A DNA stretch of 64,000 nt. It comes from Enchytraeus crypticus. Its lineage: Eukaryota; Annelida; Clitellata; Enchytraeida; Enchytraeidae. This document shows, piece after piece, positions 59,933 to 64,000 of the stretch. The stretch lies in contig CAJHZI010000478.1 in the NCBI GenBank assembly GCA_905160935.1, positions 90,001 to 154,000 of the forward strand. Direction: 5' to 3'. The notes under the pieces were generated by a model. It saw nothing but the letters and a program-made list of their open reading frames with translations. It was not told the DNA's origin and ran no database searches. Every line of letters starts with the position of its first letter. The stretch's first letter is position 1. Both the position numbers and the translations under genes were made by a program.

Positions 59933-60554
59933 AATATCTGGCTTTACCGTCTGCAATTTTCTGTCAAACTTTTTTTTCGAAGAGTCAATGTAGAAATTTC
60001 TTGTCAGATTTCTTTGGTGTTTACGAAAGAGAACTCAAGCGATCAATCGATTTCAATGGATTAGTTTAAATTTCTCTACTTGTAGACTCTGTAATGGTTA
60101 ATCCGTAGTTCCTGTTATTCTGTTCGTTATTAATTTTCATTTATTATTCTATTCTTACTGCCATGCATTTTGACGAACAAAGATGAATATGATAAACTCA
60201 TACTCTAGAAGTCTAGATGTGTTCTGTAAATGTCAGTAGATCTAAGTAGAGCAGCAATTGTCAGTAGATCTAAGTAGAGCAGCAATGTTGTTCACAGACA
60301 CCCGCTGTTGTCCGTTGTTTCGAATATCACGACCCTCGTTGTAGCGATTGAGAGGTGGGATGGATGGATGGATGGATTGAGAGGATGGAGGAATTGATGG
60401 ATGGTTGTGCAGGATTAGATGGCAGTCTCTCAACCGATGCGGTCAACGCGTACACAAGAATTCTCAGGATTATATTTCTCTCTTGAAGACAATAGCTCTG
60501 TGGATTGTAACATTTGAGAGAATTCTGGACATAGCTGCTCTGAATATTCAATGA

Positions 60555-60690
60555 AAGTAGAAAAATAGTGGTATTAGATTGAACATTCAGTAGAACAATA
60601 GTGGTATTAAGTTGAACATTCAGTAGAACAATAGTGGTATTAAGTGGAACATTCAGTAGAACAATAGTGGTATTAAGTAGTTGAATATTG
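60555..60690 (+). repeat. 32-bp minisatellite
   Basis: Four units of GAACATTCAGTAGAACAATA with GTGGTATTAAGT. Confidence 0.92.
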
Positions 60691-60714
60691 GCAGACATTA
60701 GAGCGGTATTGATT

Positions 60715-60960
60715 AATCATTGAATGGAATTGAACGGAACTGAACGGAATTGAAAGTAGAACGGAATTGAATATTCCTTGTACGTAGAACAGAATTTAAT
60801 AATTCCTGAAAATAGAACGGAATTGCATATTCGTTGGAAGTAGAACGGAATTTAGTATTCACGGAAAGTAGAATGGAAATTAGTATTCCCACAAAGTGTA
60901 ACGGAATTGGATGTTCATTTGAAGATGAATAGTATGGAATATTCCTTGAATATTCAATAC
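60715..60960 (+). repeat. ACGGAATTGAA-rich imperfect repeat
   Basis: GAACGGAATTGAATATTCC-type motifs repeat loosely. Confidence 0.75.
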
Positions 60961-61244
60961 TGAAAATATTGGTTGACTATTACGGAGTGTTTTAATTTAG
61001 GATATTTACAAATACTTGTAGTTCAGGAAGACTGGAATATCTCTAACTGTTTAGTAACTGTTTAGCTGTTAGTTGGTAACTGGTAAGATCTAGAAGAATC
61101 GAATTGTACTTATAACAGCAAACAGAATAGTCAATCGCTATTCGTTAGTTAAACGATCCAATCTATTACACTACTGGTATCGATCTGGTAATATTTATCC
61201 CGCCTTACCTGTACTCTATCATCATTTAGTGATCTATCATCAGA

Positions 61245-61475
61245 ATGTTTTAATAGCGTAAATGTAACGTAATGCATTTTTAATTGACAGATCTTGAGGT
61301 GAATTGAACCCTCGTGGGTTCGAATCCCAGCCGCGCTGATCTGAGAGTAAAATCTTGCACAATCAACAAACTGGCTATACGGAAATGGTCTAAATTGCAT
61401 AGCTGTTAAACGTGTTGTATTGAAAGTGATAGATATCAGCATAGTTGATCATTTCGCTAGTATGCCAGTTTACTT
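61245..61475 (+). repeat. SINE-B copy
   Basis: Head TTTTAATAGCGTAAATG, B box GGGTTCGAATCCC, and the GATAGATATCAGCATAGTTG tail. Confidence 0.87.
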
Positions 61476-61625
61476 TTACATTTAAATAAAAGTTACATTT
61501 TTCTTGATAAATCAGTTAAATTCTAAAGTACATGCTTGGCTTTCCTAATTCCATTATAGTACACTGGCAGAAGTGTGGATTAAAATATTAGTATTGGATT
61601 GTTGTGATTGAGCTATTGTTAATTT

Positions 61626-61690
61626 TCTCGCCCGCCACTGACATCGCTTCGACTTAGGAAACTGACGTTAACATTAGCTTTGCCATTAGG
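61626..61690 (+). repeat. SINE-A 3' fragment
   Basis: Tail only, from CTCGCCCGCCACTGACATCG to TTAGCTTTGCC. Confidence 0.75.
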
Positions 61691-62045
61691 TTTTTAAAAA
61701 TTATTTTATGAAAGTTTCATACCATTATAATTATTTGTGTCTTAAGTTTTTGCTAAAACTAGATGCAGCTATTCACCACACCTCACCTTAAATAATGTAT
61801 GGTTATTTATTTCCAGATTGGGCTCTTGCATTTATCCAATTCATGACATAGATTCCTTTGTAGATAGTATATTTCAGCATTAAGAGCACTCTATCAATCG
61901 ACTTTTTTCATTTCCTAGCACACATACAATAGAAATCAAACACAAAATAAATCAACATAAAGAAAATAAAGAATGTAACAGTTTTACAACTTTTACAAGG
62001 CACAGCCAAACTCCCATGAACTTTGTCGAATTTTTAGATCTATAT

Positions 62046-62265
62046 CTAGAACCACTTGTAACTTTTATCCATGGAAAATTCTTCTAAAATTTGAACGTGG
62101 GTGTATTTCTCATCTAATTTAGTATCGGATCGAATTACTAAGTGAGTGATTGGAGAAAGGAACACGGCCAGCAGCTGTGGGATAACATAGCGCAGCTTCT
62201 TTTCTCTAAATTTGAAGAAAGTTGAGAGAAGTATGGTCGTCGGTAAAGCCTGCTTGGTTTTGCTT
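62046..62265 (-). CDS. Candidate coding exon of an unidentified gene (possible C-terminal exon)
   Basis: After a pyrimidine-poor but usable TTTCAG acceptor at 62266, the minus strand codes KTKQALPTTILLSTFFKF, then REKKLRYVIPQLLAVFL, SPITHLVIRSDTKL and VQILEEFSMDKSYKWF, followed by TAG at 62046. It is richer in G and C than its flanks and has the alternating hydrophobic pattern of a helical protein, unlike the repeat-derived frames elsewhere. I do not recognise the family, and no partner exon was found within the window. Confidence 0.35.
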
Positions 62266-62791
62266 CTGAAATTTTCAGACGAATGTCTGAAATTTCGGAA
62301 ATCCCAAGATACAAATTCTTTGATCAACATGTACTACTGTCGAACTTGACCCGATTTCGCCACAGGGCTTTCTATGATAACATGTTAAATAACAATATTA
62401 ATTAGAATCGGTTACCGCATAGATACCGTGCACTGAACGGACATAAGGAATAGTGTAGGAGACGGTCAAGCTAAAAATAGAAGCTATAGTCTGGAAAGTT
62501 ACTTTTTTGAGAAATATTCTATTGATAAAGATTGCTAATGAAAAATCGATCTAAGAGTTTTGGCTGTTTAAAAGAGTTGATCAAGTATGTCGCGAAGGAA
62601 TAGCAATATGTTCAGGTAATAGTAAGATATCTAAGAAATGACTATTCACTCTCAAATAAACAAATCTTCCGCAGAACGTTTATTTGCGTCTGTGTTGACA
62701 TCACCAGCTTTAATAATAATAAAGGAACTATAACATCACTAAAATTAAACATTACAGTAATATAATGGTATAATAATACTATAATAACAAT

Positions 62792-62893
62792 AATCTCTCT
62801 CTCAGTGCACTGCCTACTGGCAGGTCCATGGTATATAACGTCTCTACTCTTCCCTGTCTTCCGTTTTCCTCTTCATGTCCACATATGAGTGTA
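62792..62893 (-). repeat. LINE 3'-end copy
   Basis: CAGTGCACTGCCTACTGGCA, CATGGTATATAACG and TTCATGTCCACATATGAGTG. CT runs lie on both sides. Confidence 0.8.
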
Positions 62894-62929
62894 ACTCTCT
62901 CTCTCTCTCTCTCTCTCTTCTATGCTTTA

Positions 62930-62991
62930 TGACGTCATCAATCAAGCTTACGTCGCTTCTATCTGATCAGACGTCACGTGACTCCCACGTG
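62930..62991. promoter_or_regulatory. Promoter-like cluster: CRE and two CACGTG E-boxes
   Basis: A full cAMP-response element TGACGTCA lies at 62930-62937. CACGTG cores lie at 62975-62980 (within ACGTCACGTGAC) and 62986-62991. The stretch 62930-63060 is less AT-rich than its surroundings. It could serve the candidate exon to the left or a gene to the right beyond the window. Confidence 0.4.
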
Positions 62992-63060
62992 ATCACTCTA
63001 TATCTTCACTTCCCGGACGTCCGTAGTTTATCGGACTCATAAACTCGTAAACTTGTTTCA

Positions 63061-64000
63061 TTTCAGCGCAAATTTCTCAAGTTTTAAGTTTTTAACCCGC
63101 CGCCGTGATGCGCTATTTAGTAATGAAAATATTCTGCACTTGAACTTCTGCAATCAGAAGATAGTGGCAAAAGTTGTTAGTGCTTTAGTGTACCGTGAAA
63201 ATATTGGTATTTTATTCCCTTTATATTCCTTTTTTATTTTTTATCTATCTTCCTATTGTAGAAGACTTTGCAGAATACATGCAATTTTATTAATAGATTT
63301 CCATTTAATGGCAGCGGTTTTAAACTAGAGAATTGTTCACTGAAGTAAACCAAGTTTACGAGTCTACAGCGAAGAAAACACTGAAAGGGGCCATGAGAAA
63401 CCATGTAAAGCCATATTTTTCTCAAGCCATAAGCTGCATAAGGCTTTCGTGAAACGATGGCTTGTTGATTCATGAAATACTCTTTATGGAGAGTGAACGC
63501 AGACTCTAGGAATGAATGTGTACCTTGGATCTGCCTCTTAGTAGAACACAAAAAAGAGATATGGCATGAAAATTCATATTAAAGACACAAAGATGACGAG
63601 AATGTGTAGGATTAATAAATAGATAAACGGGAGTTACTGGTGTATGGGTGTGGTATTGGTTGAAGAGTAGTATGGAAAAGAAAAAGGTCATGGGAGTCAG
63701 AGTTAACACTTGTGATAAACAACTGGGGTTGTAAATATCACATGGAATTGTATACAATTAAGCTGGTATCTATTTTCTAACAATCAAGAATATTGAGATC
63801 ATTGAGATCATTGAATGATTGAACATATCATGGGAAAAAGCTGTGAGGGTTGTTGAGGATGAAAACGAATAAAGGAATGTTGACGCCTTATGTTCTGTTC
63901 AGAATGCAAGGTATTGATGATGAGGATGAAAAATTAAGCACGATGAGTACGGCTAACACTTAATTCATCATCATCTCAAGTTTGCATGTCTTCTTCTAAA
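63061..64000. other. Window end, nothing firm
   Basis: A 91-codon open frame at 63053-63328 follows the CRE/E-box cluster but has no recognisable domain. A repeat-D scrap lies at 63515-63560. Confidence 0.4.

Overview
The window looks like a piece of an AT-rich invertebrate nuclear genome. Genes are split by GT-AG introns, intergenic space is long, there are many tRNA-derived SINEs, non-LTR retrotransposon pieces and DNA-transposon relics, and microsatellites and minisatellites are very dense. I cannot fix the species from sequence alone. A lophotrochozoan such as a mollusc would fit, but that is a guess.

Two multi-exon genes can be read. The first, on the minus strand between 3797 and 9559, is a mitochondrial rRNA 2'-O-methyltransferase of the SpoU/TrmH family (MRM3-like). 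Seven exons join in one phase into a 385-residue protein with all three SpoU motifs. Its intron 3 / exon 4 boundary has been amplified into a 36-bp minisatellite of about 16 copies, each carrying a copy of the splice acceptor. The second, on the plus strand from 13466, is a MYND zinc-finger gene whose finger is assembled from three exons. Its third exon runs into a huge block of coding-like repeats (18-bp and 42-bp units, 16.2-22.3 kb). That block holds a 1,267-codon open frame, a duplicated unrecognised domain and several frame breaks. This repeat-built MYND locus is the most unusual object in the window.

The remainder is mostly mobile-element debris. SINE-A is tRNA-like with B box GGTTCAAATCC; about a dozen copies lie on both strands. 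SINE-B is tRNA-like with B box GGTTCGAATCC and has five long copies plus fragments. One SINE-A is nested inside a SINE-B at 22.57 kb. There are C-terminal pieces of non-LTR reverse transcriptases (24.4, 27.0, 28.3, 46.9 kb), and a 5'-truncated, frame-broken reverse transcriptase (50.0-52.5 kb) sits inside a hairpin-forming minisatellite. A 1.4-kb hAT-like element with perfect 13-bp inverted ends and an 8-bp target duplication lies at 10.12-11.54 kb, and a second TIR-bounded element at 25.1-25.8 kb.

Layout: 1-3.4 kb SINEs and microsatellites; 3.8-9.6 kb MRM3-like gene; 9.7-13.1 kb hAT element and SINE-B cluster; 13.4-22.3 kb MYND/repeat gene; 22.4-36.7 kb transposon debris; 36.7-37.6 kb possible small secreted-protein locus with CCAAT boxes; 37.7-49.4 kb microsatellites, tandem arrays and SINEs; 49.5-52.6 kb minisatellite with inserted reverse transcriptase; 53.2-61.5 kb arrays and repeats; 62.0-63.3 kb a candidate exon on the minus strand and a promoter-like CRE/E-box cluster.
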